NCBI GenBank assembly: GCA_021775875.1
Contig: JAJFHA010000028.1
Span: 23,292-87,291, forward strand
Source: Hyphomicrobiales bacterium
GTDB lineage: Bacteria; Pseudomonadota; Alphaproteobacteria; Rhizobiales; NORP267
DNA length: 64,000 nucleotides
Direction: 5' to 3'
A program made the translations under genes and the position numbers. How positions within the stretch are numbered: the first letter of the stretch is position 1; every line of letters starts with the position of its first letter. The notes under the pieces were generated by a model, which saw nothing but the letters and a program-made list of their open reading frames with translations, was not told the origin of the DNA and did not search any database. Below, piece by piece: positions 54,737 to 63,520 of the stretch.

Positions 54737-55890
54737 TATTTTTCCTCCGTACCGCCAATTTTTGCATTCAGATAAATTGCGAAATCATGCAGCATATGTT
54801 CCAGCCAACTCAAACGACCGGGTTCGGTCAAGGGGGCGCGGGCGCCAGCAAAAATACCTTCCACCACGAACCGGTCTTCGGCATTGATCATATCGAACAG
54901 TGCTATCATTTTTTCGCGCTCAAGCTCGGGGTCTTTCTGGGCGTCAAAAACTTCAGGCGCCAGTGCTGCACCGAACCGGATATGGACTTCGTCAGCGCCT
55001 TTCGGACGGAGCGACAGATACCAGAGGTGGTCGGGTGCGAGCACGATCAGGTGGGATGGAAAAACGACCCCGAGCATTGATGTGTTTCGCCAATCGCCAG
55101 TCAGTCGAGAATTATCCGGGTGGGCGTTACCAACAATTGCGTCTGGTGGTTTACGGAATAAATGAAATGTAAAAGCGTCGCTCGGATTTTCGAAAGGTTC
55201 GATATCATCGGGCCTGTACCCGGCCCCAACCGTTGCCTTGTGGGCGATGGGCAAATGATAACCTTCGATAAAATTTTCAGCCAGTAATTTCCAGTTGGTC
55301 TGCCAGACATGGTCCTGGGTCACGACCGGTACGTAATCTTCAACCTTGTAGAGGTTCAGAAAATCTGGAAAATCAGCCAGTGCGTCCGCAACCGGCCCGG
55401 CGTCCAGGTTGAGGGTGACATAAATCCAGCCATGCCAAATCTCGATGCGGACCGGTTTTAGCGAGATTTCAGTTTTGTCGAAGCCTTTGCTGCGGTCCAT
55501 GTAGGGTGCACCGATCAATTGGCCATCAAGACCATAAGTCCAGGCGTGATACGGGCAGACGATCCGTTTGCAGGAGCCGGTGCCGTCCAGCAATTTCATC
55601 ATGCGGTGGCGGCAGACATTGGCGAATGCCCTGATTTCATCATCCCGCCCGCGCTGGATAAAAATTGGCTGGTCGCCAATCGAATAGGTCAGATAATCGC
55701 CAGGGTTCGGGATATCAGCGGCGCGTCCGGGGCAGAGCCATTCCTTTGCAAAAATCCGGCTTGTTTCAAGATCATGAATTTCGCCTGAGCGGTATAGTCC
55801 GGGGTGCAAAGCGGTTGCTTCTTCCAGCGACGCCTTGGCGGTCTTTGCAAGCTCGCTTAACAGAAACTCCGTTTCATTATTATTCGACAT
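54736..55890 (-). CDS. Rieske non-haem iron oxygenase, alpha subunit
   Basis: 384-residue ring-hydroxylating-type oxygenase. Rieske [2Fe-2S] ligands Cys93-x-His95 (CRH) and Cys112-x2-His115 (CPYH). Mononuclear iron site in LLAENFIEGYHLPIAH with His212 and His217. The ENFIEGYHLP pattern is of the alpha3-type oxygenases acting on quaternary amines such as choline, glycine betaine and stachydrine rather than of arene dioxygenases. No beta subunit, ferredoxin or reductase gene is adjacent. Between RidA (8-base gap) and DUF1028 (1-base overlap). Confidence 0.9.
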   Translation of the reverse strand: MSNNNETEFLLSELAKTAKASLEEATALHPGLYRSGEIHDLETSRIFAKEWLCPGRAADIPNPGDYLTYSIGDQPIFIQRGRDDEIRAFANVCRHRMMKLLDGTGSCKRIVCPYHAWTYGLDGQLIGAPYMDRSKGFDKTEISLKPVRIEIWHGWIYVTLNLDAGPVADALADFPDFLNLYKVEDYVPVVTQDHVWQTNWKLLAENFIEGYHLPIAHKATVGAGYRPDDIEPFENPSDAFTFHLFRKPPDAIVGNAHPDNSRLTGDWRNTSMLGVVFPSHLIVLAPDHLWYLSLRPKGADEVHIRFGAALAPEVFDAQKDPELEREKMIALFDMINAEDRFVVEGIFAGARAPLTEPGRLSWLEHMLHDFAIYLNAKIGGTEEK

Positions 55891-55898
55891 GGGAACGC

Positions 55899-56318
55899 CT
55901 ATTCATCATTTGGAATCATTGCGGTCACTTCGATTTCCATGACCCATTCGGGCCGTGCCAGGCCGTCGACAATCAGGCCTGTGGAGACCGGGAAGACGCC
56001 TTCCAGCCATTTACCGATTGTCTGATAAACGGGATCGCGATAGGCGCGGTCGGTCAGGAAAACCTGCATCCGACAAATATGATTTTTATTAGCCCCGGCC
56101 TCTTCCAGAAGCTGCATGACATTTTTCATGGCCTGGTTGGTCTGGGCGACCGGATCGCTGCCGCCAACGCTATCGAAACTATCCAGATCCTGCCCGACCT
56201 GGCCACGCAGAAACACCATGGTGCCGCGTGCCTTCACTGCCTGGCAGAGGTCGTTATTGATCGACTGGTTGGGATAGGTTTCCCGGGTATTGAATTTGCG
56301 AAAGCGTTCATGGGGCAT
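55899..56318 (-). CDS. RidA family protein (enamine/imine deaminase type)
   Basis: 139-residue protein of the RidA/YjgF family, from ATG 56318. LCQAVKARGTMVFLRGQVGQD, VAQTNQAMKNVMQLLEEAGA and the C-terminal ALARPEWVMEIEVTAM match; the conserved arginine that binds carboxylates lies in ICRMQVFLTDR. RidA proteins hydrolyse reactive enamines and imines to keto acids; subfamily members often sit in catabolic operons. Four bases follow the stop of the preceding mini-gene, so it is the second gene of the operon. Confidence 0.88.
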   Translation of the reverse strand: MPHERFRKFNTRETYPNQSINNDLCQAVKARGTMVFLRGQVGQDLDSFDSVGGSDPVAQTNQAMKNVMQLLEEAGANKNHICRMQVFLTDRAYRDPVYQTIGKWLEGVFPVSTGLIVDGLARPEWVMEIEVTAMIPNDE

Positions 56319-56322
56319 CGGA

Positions 56323-56514
56323 TCAGTCCTTTCGCTCCAGAACATTGTCGGAGAGACCTGCTGATTTCTGAACAAATTCAAGCGGTCCGGACCAGTCAAA
56401 ATTTCTATATACCGCGCCTAAATGGGCAAAGGGCGGGGATTGGGCGAAAAGCTGGAAGGTCAACCGGCGGTCGTCACGAACGTTATCCAAATATTCTGCG
56501 CCGGTTCTGATCAT
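56323..56514 (-). CDS. Mini-protein with HpaB-like N-terminus (probable remnant)
   Basis: 63 codons. MIRTGAEYLDNVRDDRR matches the start of 4-hydroxyphenylacetate 3-hydroxylase (HpaB/PvcC family) proteins, which run about 480 residues; the rest, ending SAGLSDNVLERKD, does not continue that match. GGGA stands in front of the ATG, and the RidA gene begins four bases after the stop. It looks like the first exon-size piece of a lost flavin-dependent hydroxylase that now leads the operon, perhaps keeping its translation start. It may also be a new small protein. Confidence 0.5.
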   Translation of the reverse strand: MIRTGAEYLDNVRDDRRLTFQLFAQSPPFAHLGAVYRNFDWSGPLEFVQKSAGLSDNVLERKD

Positions 56515-56647
56515 TATTTTGGTCCCTGTCCCGTTTTGATTATTTGAGATTAGTCACAATTGTTTCTGCTGAAAATGATAAAATCATCGCCTTGTTGGTA
56601 ATTGTAGTTTGTGTTCAGATGCCTGCGGATTTCATTGAGGAAAACAT

Positions 56648-57565
56648 ATGCAGGACGGGCGTCAATATCCGCGTGACATGGTTGGCTATGGTGCCAATCC
56701 GCCGCACCCCCATTGGCCGGGTGAGGCCCGGGTCGCTGTGCAATTTGTTGTCAATTATGAAGAGGGCGGTGAAAACAATATCCTGCACGGCGATGCCGGG
56801 TCGGAAGCCTTTCTGTCTGAAATTGTCGGCGCAGAATCGTGGCCGGGCCAACGCCATCTGAATATGGAATCAATTTATGAATACGGATCCCGCGCCGGGT
56901 TTTGGCGGCTGTGGCGGTTGTTTCAAAAATACAATTATCCGGTAACGGTGTTTGGGGTTGCCACTGCGTTGGCTCGCAACGGCGAAGTGGTTGCTGCCAT
57001 GAAAGCCGCCGAATGGGAAATTGCCAGCCACGGGCTGAAATGGATTGAATATAAGGATTTCACGATTTCAGAAGAGCGCGATCATATGAAACGCGCCATT
57101 GAAATCCATGAAGCCGTGACCGGGTCCAGGCCTGAAGGCTGGTATCTGGGGCGCTGTTCGGGCCATACCCGCGATCTGGTTATCGAGGATGGCGGGTTTC
57201 TTTATGATTCTGATTCCTACGCCGACGATTTGCCCTATTGGGTCGAAGCCGGAAAAGGTCATCATCTTGTTGTGCCATATACGCTCGACGCCAACGACAT
57301 GCGGTTTGCGACCCCGCAAGGGTTTAATTCCGGTGACCAGTTTTACACCTATCTGCGTGACAGTTTCGACGTGCTGTATGAAGAAGGTGAGGCTGCTCCA
57401 AAGATGATGTCAGTTGGTCTTCATTGCCGCCTTGCCGGCAGGCCGGGCCGGCTGGCGGGCCTGGCGCGATTTCTGGATTATATTGCCGATCACGATCACG
57501 TATGGGTTTGCCGCCGCGGGGATATTGCCCGGCACTGGCACGAACATCACAAACCAAAAGGTTAA
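56648..57565 (+). CDS. puuE: Allantoinase PuuE (polysaccharide-deacetylase fold)
   Basis: Cofactor-independent allantoinase hydrolysing allantoin to allantoate, 305 residues. RDMVGYGANPPHPHWPGEA and VQFVVNYEEGGENNILHGD at the start, IASHGLKWIEY and GWYLGRCSGHTRDLVIEDGG are PuuE features; the NodB-like metal-binding triad is not conserved as in deacetylases. First gene of the purine-ureide operon, five bases before allantoicase. GAGGAAAA precedes the ATG. Confidence 0.93.
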   Translation: MQDGRQYPRDMVGYGANPPHPHWPGEARVAVQFVVNYEEGGENNILHGDAGSEAFLSEIVGAESWPGQRHLNMESIYEYGSRAGFWRLWRLFQKYNYPVTVFGVATALARNGEVVAAMKAAEWEIASHGLKWIEYKDFTISEERDHMKRAIEIHEAVTGSRPEGWYLGRCSGHTRDLVIEDGGFLYDSDSYADDLPYWVEAGKGHHLVVPYTLDANDMRFATPQGFNSGDQFYTYLRDSFDVLYEEGEAAPKMMSVGLHCRLAGRPGRLAGLARFLDYIADHDHVWVCRRGDIARHWHEHHKPKG

Positions 57566-57569
57566 ATGA

Positions 57570-58562
57570 ATGAACGAGAAAGAAGAAGCGCCGCTATTTG
57601 CGCGCTCAAACATAAATTTGGCGTCGGCCAAGCTTGGGGCGCGAGCGCTTACGACAAGTGATGATTTTTTCGCCGCCATGGACCGTATGTTGGCGGATCG
57701 TGAGCCGGTCTTCATCGCTGATAAATATGATGATAACGGTAAATGGATGGATGGCTGGGAGAGCCGTCGACGGCGCGACGATGGCCACGATTGGTGTATC
57801 ATAAAACTCGCCGTGCGCGGCACCATTCATGGATTTGATATCGATACCCGTTTTTTCACCGGCAATTATCCGCCCTGTGCCTCCGTTGAAGCGTGTGATT
57901 GTGTAGGTAGACCTGACGATACAACCGTATGGCAGGAAATCGTCCCGCGCATGGACCTTGATGGCGACAGTCACAATTTTGTCGAATGTGAGCCGGATGT
58001 GCCGTATACGCATTTGCGGTTGAATATTTTTCCCGATGGTGGGGTCGCGCGGTTCAGGGCCTATGGCCGGGCGGCACCAGCCAGGCTTGAAGGTGAAATA
58101 GACCTTGCTTCAGCGCTCAATGGTGCGCGTTGTGTTGACTGGAACGATTCCCATTACGGCGATCCGCAATGTCTGCTGTATCCCGGGCGCGGCGAGAATA
58201 TGGGGGACGGGTGGGAGACCCGGCGGCGGCGCGAGCCGGGCAATGATTGGATCATTATAGCCCTTGCCTGCCCCGGCAGGATCGAGCGGGTTATCGTTGA
58301 TACCATCCATTTCAAGGGCAATTATCCGGATTGTTGTACGCTCGAAGGGGCGTTTTCCGAGGACAGCGCGGATATTCCGGAAGCGCTTGCCGCGCTCGAA
58401 TGGCGCGAATTAATGCCTCAGCAAAAATTGCAAATGGACAGGGAACATGAATTTTCCGGCGATCTTATTTCAGACCCCGGGACGGTGAGCCATGTGCGGC
58501 TCAATATTTTCCCCGATGGCGGGGTCTCCAGGCTCCGTCTATATGGCCGGGTGGAGGATTAA
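57570..58562 (+). CDS. alc: Allantoicase
   Basis: Hydrolyses allantoate to ureidoglycolate and urea. The 330-residue product is a tandem duplication: each half carries GWE(S/T)RRRR, a DW(C/I)I(I) strand and (T/K)GNYP, at about 50-95 and 212-260, the two jelly-roll units of allantoicase, each ending with HVRLNIFPDGGVSRLRLYGR or a close copy. Sits between PuuE and AllA, exactly in pathway order. Confidence 0.94.
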   Translation: MNEKEEAPLFARSNINLASAKLGARALTTSDDFFAAMDRMLADREPVFIADKYDDNGKWMDGWESRRRRDDGHDWCIIKLAVRGTIHGFDIDTRFFTGNYPPCASVEACDCVGRPDDTTVWQEIVPRMDLDGDSHNFVECEPDVPYTHLRLNIFPDGGVARFRAYGRAAPARLEGEIDLASALNGARCVDWNDSHYGDPQCLLYPGRGENMGDGWETRRRREPGNDWIIIALACPGRIERVIVDTIHFKGNYPDCCTLEGAFSEDSADIPEALAALEWRELMPQQKLQMDREHEFSGDLISDPGTVSHVRLNIFPDGGVSRLRLYGRVED

Positions 58563-58565
58563 TCT

Positions 58566-59084
58566 GTGACCCGGCTGGACCTGTATCCGGAAATGCTTTC
58601 GGCAGACGCGTTTGAACCATTTGGTGATGTCTTGATGCTTGAGGGTGCCGAGCAGAGGTCCATCAATGAAGGGTCTGCGATCCGGTTTCATGATCTGACC
58701 AGGATCGATATTGCCTCGGAATATGGCTATCCGCTTCTCAATGTGTTTCGTGGCCAACCCAAGGCTCTCCCTTTCAAGATCAAAATGATGGAACGCCATC
58801 CTCTTGGGTCGCAGGCTTTCTGGCCACTTTCAGCAGAACCGTTTCTCGTCGTGGTGGCAAAGCCCGGAACGGCGCCTGCGCCGGATGCATTGCGAGCCTT
58901 CTACGCGCCAAGCGGGATCGGTGTGAATTATGGCAAAGGGGTTTGGCATCACCCGCTGCTGGCGCTGAACAAGGCGTCGGATTTTATCGTGATTGACCGG
59001 GGTGGCGACGGGAAAAATCTCGATGAAATTTCTTTCACGGATGATATGGAAATTTTGCTCCACGGGTTTGATGACGCGCCATGA
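58566..59084 (+). CDS. allA: Ureidoglycolate lyase AllA
   Basis: Cleaves ureidoglycolate to glyoxylate and urea. The 172-residue cupin-like product contains [19 protein letters not shown] near the start, [14 protein letters not shown], and [13 protein letters not shown], all signature AllA segments. GTG start four bases after allantoicase. Its stop overlaps the next gene as ATGA. Confidence 0.93.
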   Translation: MTRLDLYPEMLSADAFEPFGDVLMLEGAEQRSINEGSAIRFHDLTRIDIASEYGYPLLNVFRGQPKALPFKIKMMERHPLGSQAFWPLSAEPFLVVVAKPGTAPAPDALRAFYAPSGIGVNYGKGVWHHPLLALNKASDFIVIDRGGDGKNLDEISFTDDMEILLHGFDDAP

Positions 59085-59905
59085 ATGATGCTGGTCTAGG
59101 GACGCGACTGGCAGCAAATCTTTCAATGATGTTTATTGAGTTTCCGTTTTTGCAGCGATTTCAGGCCGCTGCTGATGCAGGATTCCGATTTGTGGAGTTT
59201 CAATTCCCCTATGCTTTTGACCTGAAAAATATTCGATGTGCGATTGAATCGTCGGGGGTGGGCCTTGTGATGCACAATTTTCCGCCCGGCGATTGGGATG
59301 CTGGGGAGCGCGGTTTGGCGGTTGAGCCTGTGCGAAGCGAGCGATTTGTGGAAAGCGTTGAAACAGGCATTGAGGCGGCAAGGGTTCTTGGAACGCAGCG
59401 AATAAATTGTCTGGCGGGGATTGTTGATGATTCCAGTTGCAAAAATTCTCTGCGCGATAACCTTGTGGCCAATTTTTCGTACGCTGCGTCCAGGCTTGAT
59501 GATATGGGTCGGGTGCTGTTGATCGAACCCTTGAACAACCGGGACGTGCCGGGTTTTGCTTTGAACAGGGCCAGCGATGTTCTTGCCCTGCTGGACAATA
59601 TCGAAGCCGTGAACGCCTTCCTTCAGTTAGATATTTATCATGCCCATGTCATGGGCGAAGATATCATCAGGATTATAGAGACCGGAATCGAGCGGATCGG
59701 GCATGTACAGATCGCTGATAGTCCGGGGCGCCATGAACCGGGCAGTGGAAAGATTGATTTTTCCATGATCTTTGATTGCCTGGTGACAAATGGCTATCAG
59801 GGATTTGTAGGATGTGAATATATTCCGGTTCGGGAAACTGTTGCGGGATTGGGCTGGCGCGAAACAGTGTTCCCGAAATCCGGGATGACAGAAAATCCGG
59901 ATTGA
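59081..59905 (+). CDS. hyi: Hydroxypyruvate isomerase family protein
   Basis: TIM-barrel isomerase of 274 residues: [59 protein letters not shown] and [14 protein letters not shown] carry the metal-binding acids and histidines. It would act on hydroxypyruvate and tartronate semialdehyde in glyoxylate use, after AllA releases glyoxylate. No glyoxylate carboligase is in the operon; a ThDP enzyme of unassigned substrate lies at 45902. Confidence 0.9.
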   Translation: MNDAGLGTRLAANLSMMFIEFPFLQRFQAAADAGFRFVEFQFPYAFDLKNIRCAIESSGVGLVMHNFPPGDWDAGERGLAVEPVRSERFVESVETGIEAARVLGTQRINCLAGIVDDSSCKNSLRDNLVANFSYAASRLDDMGRVLLIEPLNNRDVPGFALNRASDVLALLDNIEAVNAFLQLDIYHAHVMGEDIIRIIETGIERIGHVQIADSPGRHEPGSGKIDFSMIFDCLVTNGYQGFVGCEYIPVRETVAGLGWRETVFPKSGMTENPD

Positions 59906-59944
59906 GTGAACAAAACAAGGTTTAAACTTCCCAAACGCTAGTTC

Positions 59945-60742
59945 ATGGCGTTAGATTGGGCTAACGGAATAGTGTCGATAAGCGCGGGTGTGACATTGTT
60001 GATAAATCAGGACTTCAGGCTGAATTCGGGATTGCCCGAACGATGTGGCACATGCGCCGTGCGCCATCGTGCCGTATGTGGAGCCTTGTCGGATGAAGAA
60101 CTGTATCAGCTTAACGCTATCGCGCGGCATACCAGTGTAGCGCCCGGCTCAGTTATTTTCCGCGCTCAGGAAGAGACTGAGTTTTTTGCATCCATCGTTT
60201 CAGGTGCTGTCAAACTTTCAAAATCCCTCCCAGACGGCCGCCAACAGATTGTCGGCTTGCAATTTGCGCCGGATTTTCTGGGACGTACTTACGGTGCCGA
60301 AAATCCCTATTTTGCCGAAGCGGTGACCGAGGTGAAATTGTGTCAGTTTCCGAGAGATGGTTATGAGAAATTACTGAAAGAATTCCCGGCTCTCGAACAG
60401 CGCTTGTTCACAGATACGCTTCAGGAACTGGATGCTGCCCGCGACTGGATGCTTTTGTTGGGGCGAAAAACAGCCCGGGAGAAGGTGGCCAGCTTCCTGC
60501 TCATGCTGGCGCGTCGTGCCGGGGATTTAGGTTGCCAACATCTGGACACGAGAGCGGTTGTTCATATCGAGCTTCCCATGACGCGGACAGATATTAGTGA
60601 TTATCTTGGCCTCACAATAGAGACGGTGAGCCGTCAGATGACTCGCCTCAAATCTCAAAAGATAATTGATATGGTGAACAGCCGGACCGTCGCTGTAGCG
60701 GATATCAACTTGCTGGAAGAAATTGCGGAAAGTCTGGATTAG
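59945..60742 (+). CDS. fnrL: Crp/Fnr family oxygen-responsive regulator (FnrL type)
   Basis: 265-residue regulator with an N-terminal cysteine cluster Cys34-x2-Cys37-x7-Cys45 (CGTCAVRHRAVC) and a fourth cysteine at 133 (KLCQFPR), the set that holds an oxygen-labile [4Fe-4S] cluster in FnrL/FixK-like proteins. A cNMP-type beta barrel is followed by the C-terminal helix-turn-helix with MTRTDISDYLGLTIETVSRQMTR, whose E-x-VSR pattern contacts TTGAT sites. Such sites occur at 61372-61385 and 61766-61779. It should activate the cbb3 oxidase and hemerythrin genes under low oxygen. Confidence 0.92.
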   Translation: MALDWANGIVSISAGVTLLINQDFRLNSGLPERCGTCAVRHRAVCGALSDEELYQLNAIARHTSVAPGSVIFRAQEETEFFASIVSGAVKLSKSLPDGRQQIVGLQFAPDFLGRTYGAENPYFAEAVTEVKLCQFPRDGYEKLLKEFPALEQRLFTDTLQELDAARDWMLLLGRKTAREKVASFLLMLARRAGDLGCQHLDTRAVVHIELPMTRTDISDYLGLTIETVSRQMTRLKSQKIIDMVNSRTVAVADINLLEEIAESLD

Positions 60743-60760
60743 GGTTGTTTTGGTCTCTGT

Positions 60761-61303
60761 TCAATTTTTCTTCCGGGGCTGACCAGATAGTCGGTTCGCA
60801 ATTATAGTCAAATCTTCCTGGTTTAAATGTTCCTGTGCCATTGGAAATAAAAACATATCTTCCCAATGAATATGGCGACGGTAATTTTCAAAAAATCCGC
60901 GCAACATATACCCGAGCATGTCCGGGTTGTCCGGCATGGAGCCTGCTGCAATCTGATTCAGTGTTTCTGCTATTTCTTCAGCAAACCCTTCATCGGTTGC
61001 GTGTTCTTCGCGCAACTGATTAAGGATAGCGCGTATGCCGGGCTGGTTCATCATCCTTTGTGCTAGAATCGCGAAAAGGCCGTTTTCTTCCTGTCTGTGA
61101 TGTGCTGGCAAGTTGGTCTCGAGAAATTTGGCGGCACGGGTGCAATCGCGTTCATCAATGCGGCCAGGCAGGCCATCGGCAATTTTCTCAAGTAGATCGC
61201 ACATGCTTTGTTGTTCCGCATGTGCTTTGGCAAGCATCGTCAGAGGATTACAATCTTCGGCGCTAGACGCTTTGCTTTTCGGAGATTGTGTCGCCATCGC
61301 CAT
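60761..61303 (-). CDS. Hemerythrin-like (HHE) domain protein
   Basis: 180-residue helical protein with a hemerythrin-type di-iron signature: HHRQEENGLF (around residue 73), EEHATDEGF, and YRRHIHWEDMFLFPMA near the C-terminus. Such proteins bind oxygen, nitric oxide or iron, or support repair of iron-sulfur centres. The start is uncertain between two ATGs (61303, 61297). The divergent upstream region carries an FNR box whose distance (about 75 bases) fits activation of this gene. Stops tail to tail with fnrL. Confidence 0.88.
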   Translation of the reverse strand: MAMATQSPKSKASSAEDCNPLTMLAKAHAEQQSMCDLLEKIADGLPGRIDERDCTRAAKFLETNLPAHHRQEENGLFAILAQRMMNQPGIRAILNQLREEHATDEGFAEEIAETLNQIAAGSMPDNPDMLGYMLRGFFENYRRHIHWEDMFLFPMAQEHLNQEDLTIIANRLSGQPRKKN

Positions 61304-61371
61304 CTCTATTGTTGGCGCCCGCCAAAATCAGATTTACCGGCGTAAATAGCCTATTTGAGGGTCTGTGCACA

Positions 61372-61385
61372 TTGATCCACGTCAA
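61372..61385. promoter_or_regulatory. FNR/FixK-type box upstream of hemerythrin gene
   Basis: TTGATCCACGTCAA is a palindromic near-match to TTGAT-N4-ATCAA (one base off). Centre about 75 bases before the hemerythrin start, on the divergent side, leaving room for a -10 element near 61348 on the minus strand. Recognition by the adjacent FnrL is inference. Confidence 0.65.
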
Positions 61386-61765
61386 AATATTCAAGTTGTA
61401 TTTTTGACGGGGAGGTCAGGATATCGATCAAAAAAGGTTTCGTATCCGTAAGAGAACCATGGCGTGATAATATTGTTGTCGCAGGCGGTGTTGCGTTTGT
61501 TGCAACAATGGCTGTGGATATTAATTCCAGCTATCTGCGCCATCTGGCAACCGGATGGGTGCCTACCCGCGATATTATCTGCGGCTTGCGGTCATTGTGC
61601 CGTTGGGTTGTCTTGTGGCAATTTCCGTCATTTCCTGCGAAAAATGCCTAAAAGTGATGCTTTTTGTTGTTATCATAGGCCCACTCTTATTCAGCATGTT
61701 AGGCGCACCGTTGCGAGCAAACATGGTACCGTCCGCACCCATTCGCTGCACGATATTTTGTCGCA
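61386..61765. other. Long gap upstream of ccoN with no recognised gene
   Basis: Between the two FNR boxes I see no known gene. Two plus-strand frames are open (61464-61769 and 61555-61791); the second is hydrophobic (LRLAVIVPLGCLVAISVIS) and could be a small membrane protein, but neither has a good ribosome site or a recognised match. A further partial FNR-like half site occurs near 61424. Treat as regulatory or decayed sequence. Confidence 0.3.
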
Positions 61766-61779
61766 TTGATCCAGATCAA
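61766..61779 (+). promoter_or_regulatory. Perfect FNR box upstream of ccoN
   Basis: TTGATCCAGATCAA is an exact TTGAT-N4-ATCAA match, 133 bases before the ccoN start. In FNR-activated class II promoters the box is centred near -41.5, which would put the transcript start close to 61814. Strong case for low-oxygen induction of the cbb3 operon by FnrL. Confidence 0.8.
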
Positions 61780-61911
61780 GGCTGTACATAATCTCGAACA
61801 TTAGACCCGTTGCATGGTAGGTTAATGCTGCGAGAAAGCTCTAATCGGGTTTTGTTAGGTTGACCAGCTTTGTGCTGTTTGGTCGATTTTTATCCAAGGC
61901 TGGGGAAAATC

Positions 61912-63507
61912 ATGGGAACGATTGCCTTTTATATTGTCACTGCGTTGGCGGGTGTTCTGGCGCTGGCCGGGTGGGCGCTTGCCCATGACGCCCTGTTTGC
62001 CGTTCATGCCGGAATATTCGCGCTGGCCTGTCTGATCACCGTATTTGTCGGGATTCGGCAACATAATTTCAGCGGGCCCAAAGTGCCCCAGACCAAATAC
62101 CTGGACGGGGTTGTGCGCGCTGGCGCGATCGCAACCATTTTCTGGGGCGTTGTTGGGTTTCTGGTTGGCGTTGTCATCGCCGCGCAGCTTACCTTTCCGG
62201 TGCTTAATCTAGATTTGCAATGGACCAGTTTTGGTAGGTTGCGACCGTTGCATACCTCAGCGGTGGTTTTCGCCTTTGGCGGTAATGCACTGATCTGCAC
62301 AAGTTTTTACGTGGTCCAGCGGACCACAGGGGCGCGGTTGGCGCTCGGCAATACGGCCTGGTTCGTATTCTGGGGCTTTCAATTGTTCATCGTGCTGGCA
62401 GCGACCGGTTATATTCTCGGCGTTACCCAATCCAAAGAATATGCCGAACCTGAATGGTATGTGGATATCTGGCTGACCATTGTCTGGGTCGCCTATCTGC
62501 TGGTGTTCTTGATGACATTGGTGAAACGCAAAGAACCTCATATTTATGTGGCCAACTGGTTTTACCTGGCTTTCATCGTCACCGTGGCAATGTTGCATCT
62601 GGTCAACAATCTGGCCATGCCGGTTTCGTTCCTTGGGTCAAAAAGCTATATCGTCTGGGCTGGTGTCCAGGATGCGCTGACCCAATGGTGGTACGGCCAT
62701 AATGCAGTTGGCTTCTTCCTGACTGCCGGTTTCCTAGGTATGATGTATTATTTCCTTCCCAAACGGGCGGGCCGTCCGGTCTATTCGTACCGGCTTTCGA
62801 TCATTCATTTCTGGGCGCTGATCTTCCTCTATATCTGGGCTGGACCGCATCATCTGCATTATACAGCGCTGCCGGATTGGGCGCAGACACTGGGCATGAC
62901 CTTCTCGATCATGTTGTGGATGCCGTCCTGGGGTGGAATGATCAACGGTCTGATGACCTTGTCTGGCGCATGGGATAAATTACGCACCGATCCCGTCTTG
63001 CGGATGATGGTGCTCTCAATTGCCTTCTATGGCATGTCGACCTTTGAAGGTCCTGTCATGGCAATCAAGGCTGTCAATTCGCTCAGTCATTATACCGACT
63101 GGACCATCGGCCATGTGCATTCCGGTACTCTTGGTTGGGTCGGTATGATCAGCCTGGCTTGTATGTATCATCTGATCCCGCGGCTTTGGGGCCGGGAAGA
63201 CCTGTACAGCAACAAGCTGGTGTCGTGGCATTTCTGGCTGGCAACCCTTGGTATCGTTCTCTATGTAGCGGCGATGTGGGTGTCGGGCATCATGCAGGGT
63301 TTGATGTGGCGTGAATATGATGCGCAAGGATTTCTGGTCTATTCTTTCGCTGAAACTGTTCAGGCGATGTATCCATTCTATCTGATCCGGACGATTGGCG
63401 GGCTGTTGTTCCTGCTGGGCGCTCTGGTCATGGTTTACAATCTCTGGCGCACAGTGCGCGGTGATACCCGGTCTGAAGCGGGTATGCCTGCGGCTGCCAG
63501 CGCTTAA
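61912..63507 (+). CDS. ccoN: Cytochrome c oxidase, cbb3-type, subunit I (CcoN)
   Basis: Catalytic membrane subunit of the high-affinity cbb3 oxidase with haem b and the haem b3-CuB centre, 531 residues and about 12 to 14 membrane segments. Haem and copper histidines lie in [16 protein letters not shown] (N-terminal haem b ligand), [33 protein letters not shown], and [14 protein letters not shown]. The frame is open from 61870, but ATG 61912 starts the expected MGTIAF N-terminus. ccoO follows 13 bases after the stop. Confidence 0.96.
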   Translation: MGTIAFYIVTALAGVLALAGWALAHDALFAVHAGIFALACLITVFVGIRQHNFSGPKVPQTKYLDGVVRAGAIATIFWGVVGFLVGVVIAAQLTFPVLNLDLQWTSFGRLRPLHTSAVVFAFGGNALICTSFYVVQRTTGARLALGNTAWFVFWGFQLFIVLAATGYILGVTQSKEYAEPEWYVDIWLTIVWVAYLLVFLMTLVKRKEPHIYVANWFYLAFIVTVAMLHLVNNLAMPVSFLGSKSYIVWAGVQDALTQWWYGHNAVGFFLTAGFLGMMYYFLPKRAGRPVYSYRLSIIHFWALIFLYIWAGPHHLHYTALPDWAQTLGMTFSIMLWMPSWGGMINGLMTLSGAWDKLRTDPVLRMMVLSIAFYGMSTFEGPVMAIKAVNSLSHYTDWTIGHVHSGTLGWVGMISLACMYHLIPRLWGREDLYSNKLVSWHFWLATLGIVLYVAAMWVSGIMQGLMWREYDAQGFLVYSFAETVQAMYPFYLIRTIGGLLFLLGALVMVYNLWRTVRGDTRSEAGMPAAASA

Positions 63508-63520
63508 GGGGAGAGGCAAG

